Part shown: in pieces, positions 7,356-13,603 of the stretch
Numbering within the stretch: position 1 is the first letter of the stretch
Layout of the letters: each line of letters opens with the position of its first letter
Source: Candidatus Omnitrophota bacterium
GTDB taxonomy: Bacteria; Omnitrophota; Gorgyraeia; Pluralincolimonadales; Pluralincolimonadaceae
Assembly: GCA_020061685.1 (NCBI GenBank)
Contig: JAGUXU010000055.1
Coordinates: forward strand, 1-13,603
Reading direction: 5' to 3'
DNA: 13,603 nt
Translations under genes and position numbers: made by a program
Notes under the pieces: generated by a model
The model's database searches: none
What the model was told of the DNA's origin: nothing
What the model saw: the letters and a program-made list of their open reading frames with translations, nothing else

Positions 7356-8036
7356 ATGAAAGACATATACAAGATAAGCACCGTAGTCTTATTTATACTT
7401 TGGCTTCTCGTAATGTGGAAGTTGCCGACGGTCCTCTCTCCCAAGGGTGTCGTCCTTCCGACGGAAGAGGAGACACCGGCGCCTCAGAACGACCAAAATG
7501 ACCGGGGCATGGAAGGGCCTTCTTATTCGGACATAATAGAGCGGCTGAGATCTCCTTTTCCCGCATCCAGATATAACGGCTTAGTCGCGCGAAACATCTT
7601 TCTAAAACCGGAAAAACCGCAGGCCGTCTTTAGTCCCGACAGCCTTACTTTGGTATCAGTTCAGCCTGTCCGCCTTCCGTTTATGTATAACGGTTTCATC
7701 CAGACCCCCGATGGCTCGATAATCGGGCAGATAACGTGGTCGGGCAAGACCTATTTCGCTAAAAAGAGCGGGAAATTCAAAGATTATAAGGTCATAGAAA
7801 TAGACAAGAAGAAGATGACGGTGGAGGATAAAGACGGAGAACGGTTGATCCTGAATTATAAGAAGCCGGTCGCGGGCACGGAACTTATCGCGAAGCTTTA
7901 TAATTCAATGGATAACAATACATATGAAATACGGAAAGAAGAGGAGATAAACGGGTATAAAGTTCTTGACATAAAAATAGATAGTGTGATATTATATGGC
8001 CAAAATAAGGAGTGGGTCATTAACAAGGAGAGATAG
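7356..8036 (+). CDS. GspC/PilP-like periplasmic connector protein
   Basis: A 226-residue protein with a short cytoplasmic N-terminus, one membrane helix (about residues 7-25), a Pro/Glu/Asp-rich linker (33-55) and a periplasmic region. ARNIFLKPE at about 78-86 matches the (A/S)RN(I/L)F motif that opens the homology region of GspC/PulC. A small beta domain follows (YNGFIQTPDGSIIGQITWSG, then YKVIEIDKKKMTVED), the pattern shared by GspC and PilP, which bind the N0 domain of the secretin and link it to the inner-membrane platform. A second, similar strand set (INGYKVLDIKIDSVILYG) closes the protein, so the unit may be duplicated. GGTGAGG just ahead of the ATG is a good ribosome binding site. The neighbours fit exactly: PilO-like upstream and the protein with the secretin N0 domain downstream. 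PilP or GspC cannot be separated from sequence alone. Confidence 0.72.
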   Translation: MKDIYKISTVVLFILWLLVMWKLPTVLSPKGVVLPTEEETPAPQNDQNDRGMEGPSYSDIIERLRSPFPASRYNGLVARNIFLKPEKPQAVFSPDSLTLVSVQPVRLPFMYNGFIQTPDGSIIGQITWSGKTYFAKKSGKFKDYKVIEIDKKKMTVEDKDGERLILNYKKPVAGTELIAKLYNSMDNNTYEIRKEEEINGYKVLDIKIDSVILYGQNKEWVINKER

Positions 8037-8041
8037 CGTAA

Positions 8042-9139
8042 ATGGATATAATGAGGAGACTTAAAAAGAAGAGCGTGATCGTATTTTTGGTCCCGTTGGC
8101 TTTTAATATGTTCTTTATTATCTCATTATTGGAAGCGAATACAGACGGATCCGACGAATCTTTTGAGGCCAAGATAATCGAAGAGGAACTGGCGAGGGAG
8201 AAGCGCGTTGAGAAGAAATCCGTTGTCTCCAGCCTCTTTAATGAAGCAAAGGCCAGTTATGAAGCGAAGGATTATGAGACCGCGAAACAATTATTCGAGA
8301 AGGTCGTCCAGATGGACCCGAAGAATAAAAACGCAAGGCATTATGTGGAACTTTGCGATGACGCCATGTCAAAAGATATGCCTTTGACGGTTTCGGGCTC
8401 TTTAGTCAAGCGCGGGAAGGCCAATTATAATAAAAAACAATACGCGGCGGCGATAGCGGATTTTGAGACCGCGCTTGCGTCTAACCCCAGTGACGCCGAA
8501 GCGCAGGAATGGCTCGCTAAATCGCAGGCGGCATACGCAAAGACAAGACGGACCGAGCAGATGAAGAGCGAGAAGACGACTGCGAGAGAAGACGAGAGAC
8601 AAACGATCAGGGAGAGGAGCGTCGCGAAGGCGGAGAAGGATGCCGCGGAGCAGGCGATGCTGCTCGAGGTAGATAAGGGTTGGTTGCCTCCCGAGAAACT
8701 ACCTCGCGAAGAGATGCAGGTAGAGGAGATAGTCTCGCCGGAGGAATTAGCCGAGAAGGAAGCCAAGAAGAAACTTGAGGAGAAGATGGCGAGTGTCGTC
8801 GTTCCGGCCCTTTCGGTCACGGATGCCGACGTACAGGACCTGATCCGTCAATTGATGGAGTTGACCGGTGTCACGATCGTCGTCGATGAAGTGAAGATAG
8901 CCGAACTGACGAAGGATAAGCCGATAAAGATATCTCTTATTACCGCCAATCCTATGCCGCTTCTGGATATCCTGAACATAGCTTTCAGGACGACGTCGTT
9001 AGGTTATAAGGTCGAGGCGAATTATGTCCTGGTCTCCACTAAAGACGAGATCAGCAAAGAGGAACTCGTGACGAGGACGTACCGGTTGAAGTACGGCGTG
9101 CGCCAGACGAGAAAAGTAGAGTTAGAGAAAATGGAATGA
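8042..9139 (+). CDS. TPR protein ending in a secretin N0 (STN) domain
   Basis: A 365-residue exported protein. A basic stretch and hydrophobic segment (about residues 5-31) form a signal peptide or anchor. Two TPR-like repeats follow (about 62-97 and 118-155, each with an A..Y...Y..A...F...L..P pattern), then a long Lys/Glu-rich probable coiled coil (about 165-250). Residues 253-345 form an STN/secretin N0 module: PALSVTDADVQDLIRQLMEL, TGVTIVVDE, PIKISLITANPMPLLDIL, then YVLVSTKDE. The protein ends just after RTYRLKYG, the phrase that in PilQ-type secretins begins the next domain, so it stops where a normal secretin would continue. In known machines N0 contacts GspC/PilP, whose homologue is encoded immediately upstream. 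AAGGAGAG about 10 nt ahead supports ATG 8042; ATG 8051 is a possible alternative. The next gene starts one base after the stop. Confidence 0.8.
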   Translation: MDIMRRLKKKSVIVFLVPLAFNMFFIISLLEANTDGSDESFEAKIIEEELAREKRVEKKSVVSSLFNEAKASYEAKDYETAKQLFEKVVQMDPKNKNARHYVELCDDAMSKDMPLTVSGSLVKRGKANYNKKQYAAAIADFETALASNPSDAEAQEWLAKSQAAYAKTRRTEQMKSEKTTAREDERQTIRERSVAKAEKDAAEQAMLLEVDKGWLPPEKLPREEMQVEEIVSPEELAEKEAKKKLEEKMASVVVPALSVTDADVQDLIRQLMELTGVTIVVDEVKIAELTKDKPIKISLITANPMPLLDILNIAFRTTSLGYKVEANYVLVSTKDEISKEELVTRTYRLKYGVRQTRKVELEKME

Positions 9140-9140
9140 T

Positions 9141-10247
9141 ATGAAAAAAATATCGGCCTTATTGTTATTGACGGCGCTCTTCTCGGTCATGCAGACAAAC
9201 GCCTTTACTCAGGAAGACCAGCAACTGACCGTCAAAGATTACCTTGAGAAGGCGCTTCCGCCCGAAGAGGGAAGAAAGATAGTCTATAACGAACAGGCAA
9301 AATTACTCACCGTTACGGACACGAAGACCAACCATAAACTTATAAGACAATTAATCGAACAATTTGAGATAGGCCAGAAACAGGTCGTAATAGAGGCCCG
9401 TTTTGTGGAGATAGACGAGACAGACTTGTGGGAATTGGGTATCGAGTGGGATTTCTATCAGGACGGCAATGAGACGTCCGTTTATAGGAACAGATCATGG
9501 TTCCATAAGCCTACGATAGACGGCACCGGGACTTATCACGGCGTAAAATGGGACGACAGCACCACCGTTTCTTTTCCGAAGGTAGGCGACCTGGCAGGCC
9601 AGTTGTGGATTTCTAAGGTGACCTCAGCCGGCGATTATCTCACAGCTAATCTAAGGGCGCTGGAGCAGGAGGGCAAGGCAAATCTCCTATCCGCTCCGAA
9701 GGTCACGACAGTCTCGGGGCAGATGGCCAATATCCAGGTCACAAGGACGTATCCGTATGTCTCGGATTTTACGCTCGAAAATATAGGGACGGCGGAGTTC
9801 CCGATATGGAACTATAAGTTGACGCTCGCCGAGAAACCTGTCGGTATATCCCTTGAAGTCACGCCGTACGTCGGAGAGGGCACAAATACCATAACCTTAG
9901 ACCTCCATCCTGAAGTAAGCGTCCTAAAGAGCCAAGTCAGGATCTCAAATCTCACAGGGACCGGCGCGACAGCGGGAACGCCCATTATTTCAGCTGACTT
10001 AGGCTGGCCTGTCGTGGATGTGAGGACTACACAGACCAGCATAGCGGTTGACAGCGGAGAGACGGTCATCTTAGGCGGGATGATAAAGGATGACGAGAAG
10101 ATAACCAAAAGAAAAGTCCCCATTTTAGGGGACGTTCCCTTATTGGGCAAGGCATTCCAGTACGATTACAAGAACCATCGCAAGATCAATCTGCTTATCT
10201 TTATCACGGCAAGCATAATGACGGCTGACGGTGACATCGTAAGATGA
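9141..10247 (+). CDS. Short secretin, first tandem copy
   Basis: A 368-residue outer-membrane secretin of reduced length (PilQ and GspD are usually 600-750 residues). Residues 1-21 are a signal peptide, cleaved probably after TNA. A single N1-like alpha/beta module follows (about 30-88: VKDYLEKALPPEEGRKIV, LLTVTDT). Then comes the secretin core: QVVIEARFVEIDE, GIEWDF, GKANLLSAPKVTTVSGQMAN, GISLEVTPYV, the gate and barrel strands, ETVILGGMIK and the signature VPILGDVPLLG (326-336), ending in LLIFITASIM. No S-domain for a pilotin is present. N0 is missing here but is supplied as a separate protein by the gene just upstream. The separate signal peptide argues that this is an independent polypeptide and not a frameshifted remnant. 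The end overlaps the next secretin gene by ATGA, so the two copies should be made together. Confidence 0.88.
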   Translation: MKKISALLLLTALFSVMQTNAFTQEDQQLTVKDYLEKALPPEEGRKIVYNEQAKLLTVTDTKTNHKLIRQLIEQFEIGQKQVVIEARFVEIDETDLWELGIEWDFYQDGNETSVYRNRSWFHKPTIDGTGTYHGVKWDDSTTVSFPKVGDLAGQLWISKVTSAGDYLTANLRALEQEGKANLLSAPKVTTVSGQMANIQVTRTYPYVSDFTLENIGTAEFPIWNYKLTLAEKPVGISLEVTPYVGEGTNTITLDLHPEVSVLKSQVRISNLTGTGATAGTPIISADLGWPVVDVRTTQTSIAVDSGETVILGGMIKDDEKITKRKVPILGDVPLLGKAFQYDYKNHRKINLLIFITASIMTADGDIVR

Positions 10248-11344
10248 AAAAAAGATATGGTCCATTTTACGGCTTGATATTTTCCCTGTTCCTGGCGGCG
10301 AACCTTTTGGCCGCGATAGGCCCCCTATCCGCCCAGGAGGAAGAAGCCGCGGCACCCGAGTCGGGCGGACAATCCATCAGGGATTACCTCGAACAGGCGC
10401 TGCCCTCTAATCCCGGCAGAAGGATAGTGCTGGATGAGACGACCGGCATGCTTACGGTCACGGACACGCCGAGCAACCAGCAAGTCGTGAAAGAACTGAT
10501 AAAATTATGGGATGTGGGCACCAAGCAGGTCCGCATCCAGGCAAGATTCGTGGAAGTGGATGTGACTGCCCTTTCCGAGATAGGGGTCGAATGGTGGTGG
10601 AGGAGGACACAGGACACGGTGCACAAGCGGGATCTTGGGATCAATGCCGTTACTCCCCCCGTAGAAGATATCGGCACTACCGGTACCCGTAGCTTCGGCA
10701 CCGCCACCGAGACCTCGGGTTTAGGCATCGAGGTCGGAAAGAGTTTCCTGACCGGGAGCCGGCTGTTCGTCTATATCAAGGCGCTTGAAGAGCAGGGTAA
10801 AGCGAACCTGTTATCTTCGCCGTCGGTAACGACGCTGTCGGGGCAGATGGCCAATATCCAGCTTGCCAATATCCTTCCTTACGCCTCCGAATTCGAGAGG
10901 ACGAATATCGGCACCGCGGGCGCCCCTGTGATGGTCGAGAAATATAAGGTAACAGAGAAGGTAAGCGGAATAACCCTTGAAGTGACCCCGAAGGTAGCGG
11001 GGGAGGGCAAGATCATCACTATGGATATCCATCCCGAGGTCACCGTTATAAACAGGCAAATACCCATCTCGACTTCCGCGGATTTCCCCGCCAACCTGGG
11101 TTATCCCCTGATAGATACCAGGTCCACCCAGACATCGGTGGTCATAAAGAGCGGCCAGACCGTCGTCTTAGGCGGCCTGATCAGGGAAGACGAGACGATA
11201 ACCGAGCGCAAGACGCCTTTTCTGGGAGACATACCCATACTGGGTTATTTATTTAAGACAAAGCACGTAGAGAAACAAAAGAAGAATCTGGTTATCTTCT
11301 TAACCGCCACAATAATAGATTCGAGAGGAGAACCGATCATATGA
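10244..11344 (+). CDS. Short secretin, second tandem copy
   Basis: A 366-residue paralogue of the preceding gene with the same architecture: signal peptide (1-30, cleavage after LSA), an acidic/Ala linker, one N1-like module (IRDYLEQALPSNPGRRIV, MLTVTDT), then the secretin core (QVRIQARFVEVD, EQGKANLLSSPSVTTLSG, QTVVLGGLIR, and FLGDIPILGYLF at 326-337), ending in LVIFLTATII. The conserved blocks closely match copy one. The segment between the GIEW/GVEW motif and the LLS motif, part of the gate-proximal surface, differs in sequence and length, with a Thr/Gly-rich stretch here and a Tyr/Trp-rich one in copy one. Both copies keep the core motifs, so neither looks decayed; a mixed or alternative ring is possible. 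The start overlaps the upstream stop (ATGA) and the stop overlaps the next start the same way. Confidence 0.88.
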   Translation: MKKRYGPFYGLIFSLFLAANLLAAIGPLSAQEEEAAAPESGGQSIRDYLEQALPSNPGRRIVLDETTGMLTVTDTPSNQQVVKELIKLWDVGTKQVRIQARFVEVDVTALSEIGVEWWWRRTQDTVHKRDLGINAVTPPVEDIGTTGTRSFGTATETSGLGIEVGKSFLTGSRLFVYIKALEEQGKANLLSSPSVTTLSGQMANIQLANILPYASEFERTNIGTAGAPVMVEKYKVTEKVSGITLEVTPKVAGEGKIITMDIHPEVTVINRQIPISTSADFPANLGYPLIDTRSTQTSVVIKSGQTVVLGGLIREDETITERKTPFLGDIPILGYLFKTKHVEKQKKNLVIFLTATIIDSRGEPII

Positions 11345-11661
11345 AACGCGCCATTTCTTTGATCTCGTTGTCCGTATTGTCAGGGTTATTGGCAATGTCT
11401 TTTATCGTTTCGGCACAAGCCCAGACAAAAGCCAAGCCCAAGAAAGAAGTGATACTCACTACCACAGATATCAAGGATTCCTACAAGGTCATCGGGATAG
11501 TTTCGGTCAAGACCGGCGAGACGAATCTCGATACTCTAAACGATAAATTAAAGGAAGAAGCCAAGGGTTTAGGCGCTGATTATGTCATAGGCGTTAACTA
11601 TTTTTATGTGCAGGGAGGTTACCTCTACGCTTACGGAACGGCGGTAAAGATCAAAGAATAA
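11341..11661 (+). CDS. Small exported YbjQ-like (UPF0145-type) protein
   Basis: A 106-residue protein with a clear signal peptide (residues 1-27, cleavage probably after AQA) and a compact domain. The pattern ILTTTDI, then YKVIGIVS, a helix with KLKEEAKGLGADYVIGVNY, and a final AYGTAVKIK resembles the YbjQ/UPF0145 fold (PF01906), whose members share a TT...G..VG start, an A..LGA(D/N)A(V/I)(V/I)G(V/I) helix-strand and a GTAV(K/R) end. YbjQ itself is cytoplasmic and forms a pentamer, so an exported version is unusual. The start is fused by ATGA overlap to the second secretin gene, so it belongs to the operon. A small periplasmic secretin partner is conceivable but unproven; it is not a typical pilotin, since no lipobox is present. 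Function unknown. Confidence 0.65.
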   Translation: MKRAISLISLSVLSGLLAMSFIVSAQAQTKAKPKKEVILTTTDIKDSYKVIGIVSVKTGETNLDTLNDKLKEEAKGLGADYVIGVNYFYVQGGYLYAYGTAVKIKE

Positions 11662-11679
11662 GATGTCGATACTAAAAAC

Positions 11680-11709
11680 TTCACACCCTTTTTATATTTC
11701 CCCTAAATA
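11680..11709 (+). promoter_or_regulatory. Weak promoter candidate before the peptidase-MA genes
   Basis: In the 61-nt AT-rich gap after the YbjQ-like gene, TTCACA at 11680-11685 (5 of 6 to TTGACA) is followed at 17-18 bases by CTAAATA (11703-11709), a poor -10 match. The geometry relative to the ATG at 11723 resembles the strong promoter ahead of pilM, and again no Shine-Dalgarno precedes the ATG. The gap shows no hairpin with T-tract, so read-through from the upstream operon is equally possible. Confidence 0.25.
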
Positions 11710-11722
11710 CCTACTTTAGCTT

Positions 11723-12430
11723 ATGTCAAAGAAAAAAATATCTTATTTCATCGTATTTATTACCCTACTATTAATCAGTTGCAGGCCTCTCTTTGCCGCC
11801 TCGCCGGTGAAGACCGATCATTTTAAGATCATGGGTTTCGGCGGCATTGAGGAGGAGAAGCTTAAAAGGATAGGACGTGACTGCGAATCCTCTTACGCAG
11901 AGTTGCTTGCCTTTTTTGGAGTAGACCCGTATAAATCAGGGAAGATACAAGTGAACGTGTATACGAAGCCTCAGGGCGGCAAGGGGATAATAGCCAGTGC
12001 AGGCGCGCAGCAGATAGATTTATACATGGGTTTTAACGATAAAAAGGTCCTAAATCACGTATTGACCTATATAGTGATATACAAGGCCCTGCCAAGTGCG
12101 CCGAAGTGGTTTCGCGAAGGATTTGCCCTTTATCTCGAATACGGCGATATAAGAAAAGACAGGACGAAATCGAGGTTGCCGTTCAAGGATTTTTCCTTTA
12201 CCAGATTAGAGGCGAGGTTCAGCACCCATATCGGCGAAGAGGACGCCTATTATTATTCCTGGTCGATCGTGTCGTACCTTATGGACGTTTACGGCAAGGA
12301 AAAATTAAACCGGATCTTCAAGGAGAGCGGGTCCTTCAGCGATAAATTCTCCAAGGCATACGGCGTAAAGCTTAAGGATATAGAGGAAAAAGCGGATTAT
12401 ATATTTGCCAACTATAAGCCGAATGGCTAA
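11723..12430 (+). CDS. Putative lipoprotein, peptidase-MA family with degenerate zinc site
   Basis: A 235-residue protein with a basic N-terminus, a hydrophobic core and a lipobox-like LISC, making Cys20 a possible lipidated residue. The alternative is cleavage by signal peptidase I after LFAA. The rest follows the peptidase-MA-like (gluzincin) layout seen in the next gene: DHFKI strand, a helix with CESSYAELLAFFG, VNVYTK, then a helix at the position of the zinc motif, then PKWFREGFALYLE. Where active family members have HExxH, this protein has HVLTY (112-116), so the catalytic Glu and second His are absent, while the downstream REG (Glu132) persists. It is probably not a functional metalloprotease. 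No Shine-Dalgarno is seen before the ATG; the signal sequence supports this start. The 3' end overlaps the intact paralogue by 8 nt, so the two are co-expressed. Confidence 0.72.
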   Translation: MSKKKISYFIVFITLLLISCRPLFAASPVKTDHFKIMGFGGIEEEKLKRIGRDCESSYAELLAFFGVDPYKSGKIQVNVYTKPQGGKGIIASAGAQQIDLYMGFNDKKVLNHVLTYIVIYKALPSAPKWFREGFALYLEYGDIRKDRTKSRLPFKDFSFTRLEARFSTHIGEEDAYYYSWSIVSYLMDVYGKEKLNRIFKESGSFSDKFSKAYGVKLKDIEEKADYIFANYKPNG

Positions 12431-13265
12431 AAGGGTATTTTTCTTTACGGCCCTCATTCTTTTATTTTCACCATGTCTGTTTTCCGATGTCCTCAAAGAG
12501 ATCAAGAATCTTCCCAAGGAAGAATTAAAGAGGGACCACTTTATAATATATCATGAGAACCGCAACTTCGCCAACGATATAAGTTGGAAGGCGGAATATA
12601 ACTATAAAAAGATATTGCGACATCTGGGGGCCGCAGATTTCCATCCGTGGGAGAAGAAAGATAATAAATGCATGATCCTGATATTCAGGAATCAGAAGGA
12701 ATTTTTGGATGCGGTGCTGGCGCCACTGGGTCTCAAGAACGAAGAGGAAGCTATGGTTGCGAGGGCATCTTTGGACTGGATGGGCGGCATGGCGCGTAAA
12801 GATGAAAATGTCCTTATGATATTTGAAGGAGCGGAAGGCGTAGAAACCCAGATTTTGCCGCACGAACTTACTCATCTTATATTAAGGGAGTATTTCGGTA
12901 AGGCGGATATCCCGCTGTGGCTTCACGAAGGCATGGCTCAATATGAAGAGGAAGGGCGTGATTACAAGAAATTAGTCATGAAGATAGCGAGAGACGAGAT
13001 TTTCCTTACTTTGGCCGATTTATTTAAGATGAAGTCTGTGCCGCCTTCCAGAGCGGAGATCGCTTTATTCTACGCCCAGTCGGCGAGCGTAATAGATTAT
13101 ATGAGGACGCAGCTCCTGCAGACGCAATTCTCGCAGTTTTTAAGGCAGCTTAAAGACGGCAGACCTACGGACGAAGCCCTCAAAGAGGTCTATCAGTGGA
13201 AATTCCCCAATGGCGTCAAAGATTTTGAAAAGCGCTGGCTGGAATACGTCAAGACCAAATATTAG
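12423..13265 (+). CDS. Exported peptidase-MA family metalloprotease (gluzincin)
   Basis: A 280-residue protein with a signal peptide (about residues 1-21). The ATG at 12423 overlaps the upstream gene by 8 nt. A TTG at 12405 would add six residues ahead of the basic MAKR start, which is less likely. After an N-terminal strand (DHFIIYHEN) and a helix (YNYKKILRHLG) typical of peptidase MA, the zinc motif HELTH lies at 147-151, with the third ligand Glu169 in LWLHEGMAQY, a spacing normal for gluzincins. Asn/Asp-rich surface loops and a helical C-terminus (YAQSASVIDYMRTQL, then FEKRWLEYVK) complete the family pattern. The substrate is unknown; the location is periplasm or cell surface. The upstream gene is a paralogue that lost these residues, so the pair may act as enzyme and binding partner, which is inference. 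The gene ends 6 nt before polA. Confidence 0.85.
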   Translation: MAKRVFFFTALILLFSPCLFSDVLKEIKNLPKEELKRDHFIIYHENRNFANDISWKAEYNYKKILRHLGAADFHPWEKKDNKCMILIFRNQKEFLDAVLAPLGLKNEEEAMVARASLDWMGGMARKDENVLMIFEGAEGVETQILPHELTHLILREYFGKADIPLWLHEGMAQYEEEGRDYKKLVMKIARDEIFLTLADLFKMKSVPPSRAEIALFYAQSASVIDYMRTQLLQTQFSQFLRQLKDGRPTDEALKEVYQWKFPNGVKDFEKRWLEYVKTKY

Positions 13266-13271
13266 ATCATT

Positions 13272-13603
13272 ATGAGACGCGAAAAATTGTTTTTGATAGA
13301 TGGAAATTCATTTTGCTACAGGGCGTTTTACGCCATAAGGAGCCTGTCCACCTCCAAAGGGCAGCCCACGAACGCCGTATACGGGTTCATCAGCATGATC
13401 AATAAGATAGTAAAGGAAGAGAAGCCCGGGTCGCTGGCGATAGCGTTTGACTTAAAAGGGCCGACCTTCAGGCACAAGAAATTCGAGGACTATAAGATCC
13501 ACAGGAAGCCGATGCCGGATGAATTGATCGAACAGATGCCTATAATAAAAGAGGTCGTCAGGGCCTATAACATACCCCTCTTTGAGATGCAGGGTTATGA
13601 GGC
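13272..13603 (+). CDS. polA: DNA polymerase I, N-terminal 5' nuclease part (truncated by window end)
   Basis: The first 110 codons of a gene that runs off the window. The protein starts LFLIDGNSFCYRAFYAI with Asp10 at the first metal-binding position of the FEN-like 5'-3' exonuclease domain. It continues with the usual TNAVYGF motif, AIAFDLKGPTFRHKKF (Asp60 and Arg67 at conserved active-site and DNA-contact positions), YKIHRKPMPDEL and IPLFEMQGYEA, the beginning of the conserved GxEADD motif cut by the window edge. This is the standard opening of bacterial PolA, which removes RNA primers and fills gaps in repair and Okazaki-fragment maturation. A stand-alone 5' nuclease (ExoIX type) is possible because the polymerase domain is not visible. 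No good Shine-Dalgarno precedes the ATG; the gene lies 6 nt after the peptidase gene, suggesting coupling or read-through. Confidence 0.9.
   Translation, partial: MRREKLFLIDGNSFCYRAFYAIRSLSTSKGQPTNAVYGFISMINKIVKEEKPGSLAIAFDLKGPTFRHKKFEDYKIHRKPMPDELIEQMPIIKEVVRAYNIPLFEMQGYE

Noticed and set aside
8425..8820. Minus-strand 131-codon open frame with Ser/Ala-rich composition
   Set aside because: It is a shadow of the Lys/Glu-rich coiled-coil part of the TPR protein.
8042..10247. TPR/N0 gene and first secretin as one frameshifted secretin
   Set aside because: The downstream gene has its own signal peptide and a close paralogue with the same architecture, so separate polypeptides are more likely than a sequencing or mutational frameshift.
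12405..12422. TTG start at 12405 for the peptidase-MA gene
   Set aside because: It adds six residues before a normal signal peptide start; ATG 12423 fits better.

Overview
This window looks like chromosomal DNA from an uncultured diderm bacterium of the PVC/Omnitrophota neighbourhood. That placement is inference. It rests on moderate GC with heavy use of ATA (Ile) and AGG (Arg) codons, a PilM/PilO-like/TPR-secretin set resembling the Akkermansia Amuc_1098-1102 pilus locus, minor pseudopilins of type II secretion (T2SS) type, and peptidase-MA and beta-helix exported proteins. All genes lie on the + strand. No tRNA, rRNA, CRISPR array, transposase or phage gene was seen, and no stretch over 300 bases lacks a gene.

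Region A (1-4871) is the end of a pseudopilin operon: the C-terminus of a GspI-like minor pseudopilin, GspJ, a 954-residue GspK carrying a PA14 domain and further beta-rich modules, and a secreted right-handed beta-helix protein. A 108-nt element with 14-bp terminal inverted repeats separates gspJ from gspK and buries the gspK ribosome binding site in one arm. The ATPase, platform protein and major pseudopilin genes are absent and presumably lie upstream.

Region B (4872-11661) starts at a strong sigma70-type promoter (TTGACA-17-TAAAAT) placed so close to the start codon that the mRNA should be almost leaderless. It encodes the trans-envelope assembly in order: a PilM-PilN fusion (GspL-like layout), a PilO/Amuc_1100-like protein, a GspC/PilP-like protein, a TPR protein ending in a secretin N0 (STN) domain, two tandem paralogous short secretins, and a small exported YbjQ-like protein. 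Spacing is tight (5-9 nt gaps, one 1-nt gap, two ATGA overlaps), so this is one translationally coupled operon. Together the parts form a T2SS/type IV pilus hybrid: PilM/N on the cytoplasmic side and inner membrane, PilO and PilP/GspC as periplasmic connectors, and an outer-membrane secretin whose N0 module and C-domains are separate polypeptides.

Region C (11723-13265) holds two overlapping genes for exported peptidase-MA family proteins. The first is a probable lipoprotein with a degraded HExxH motif. The second keeps an intact zinc site. Region D (13272-13603) is the start of DNA polymerase I, cut by the window edge.

The most noteworthy points are the PA14-bearing GspK, which family knowledge places at the pseudopilus tip, and the split, duplicated secretin. 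Together they suggest a secretion or adhesion machine with a glycan-binding tip. No database search was possible; all family calls come from reading motifs.
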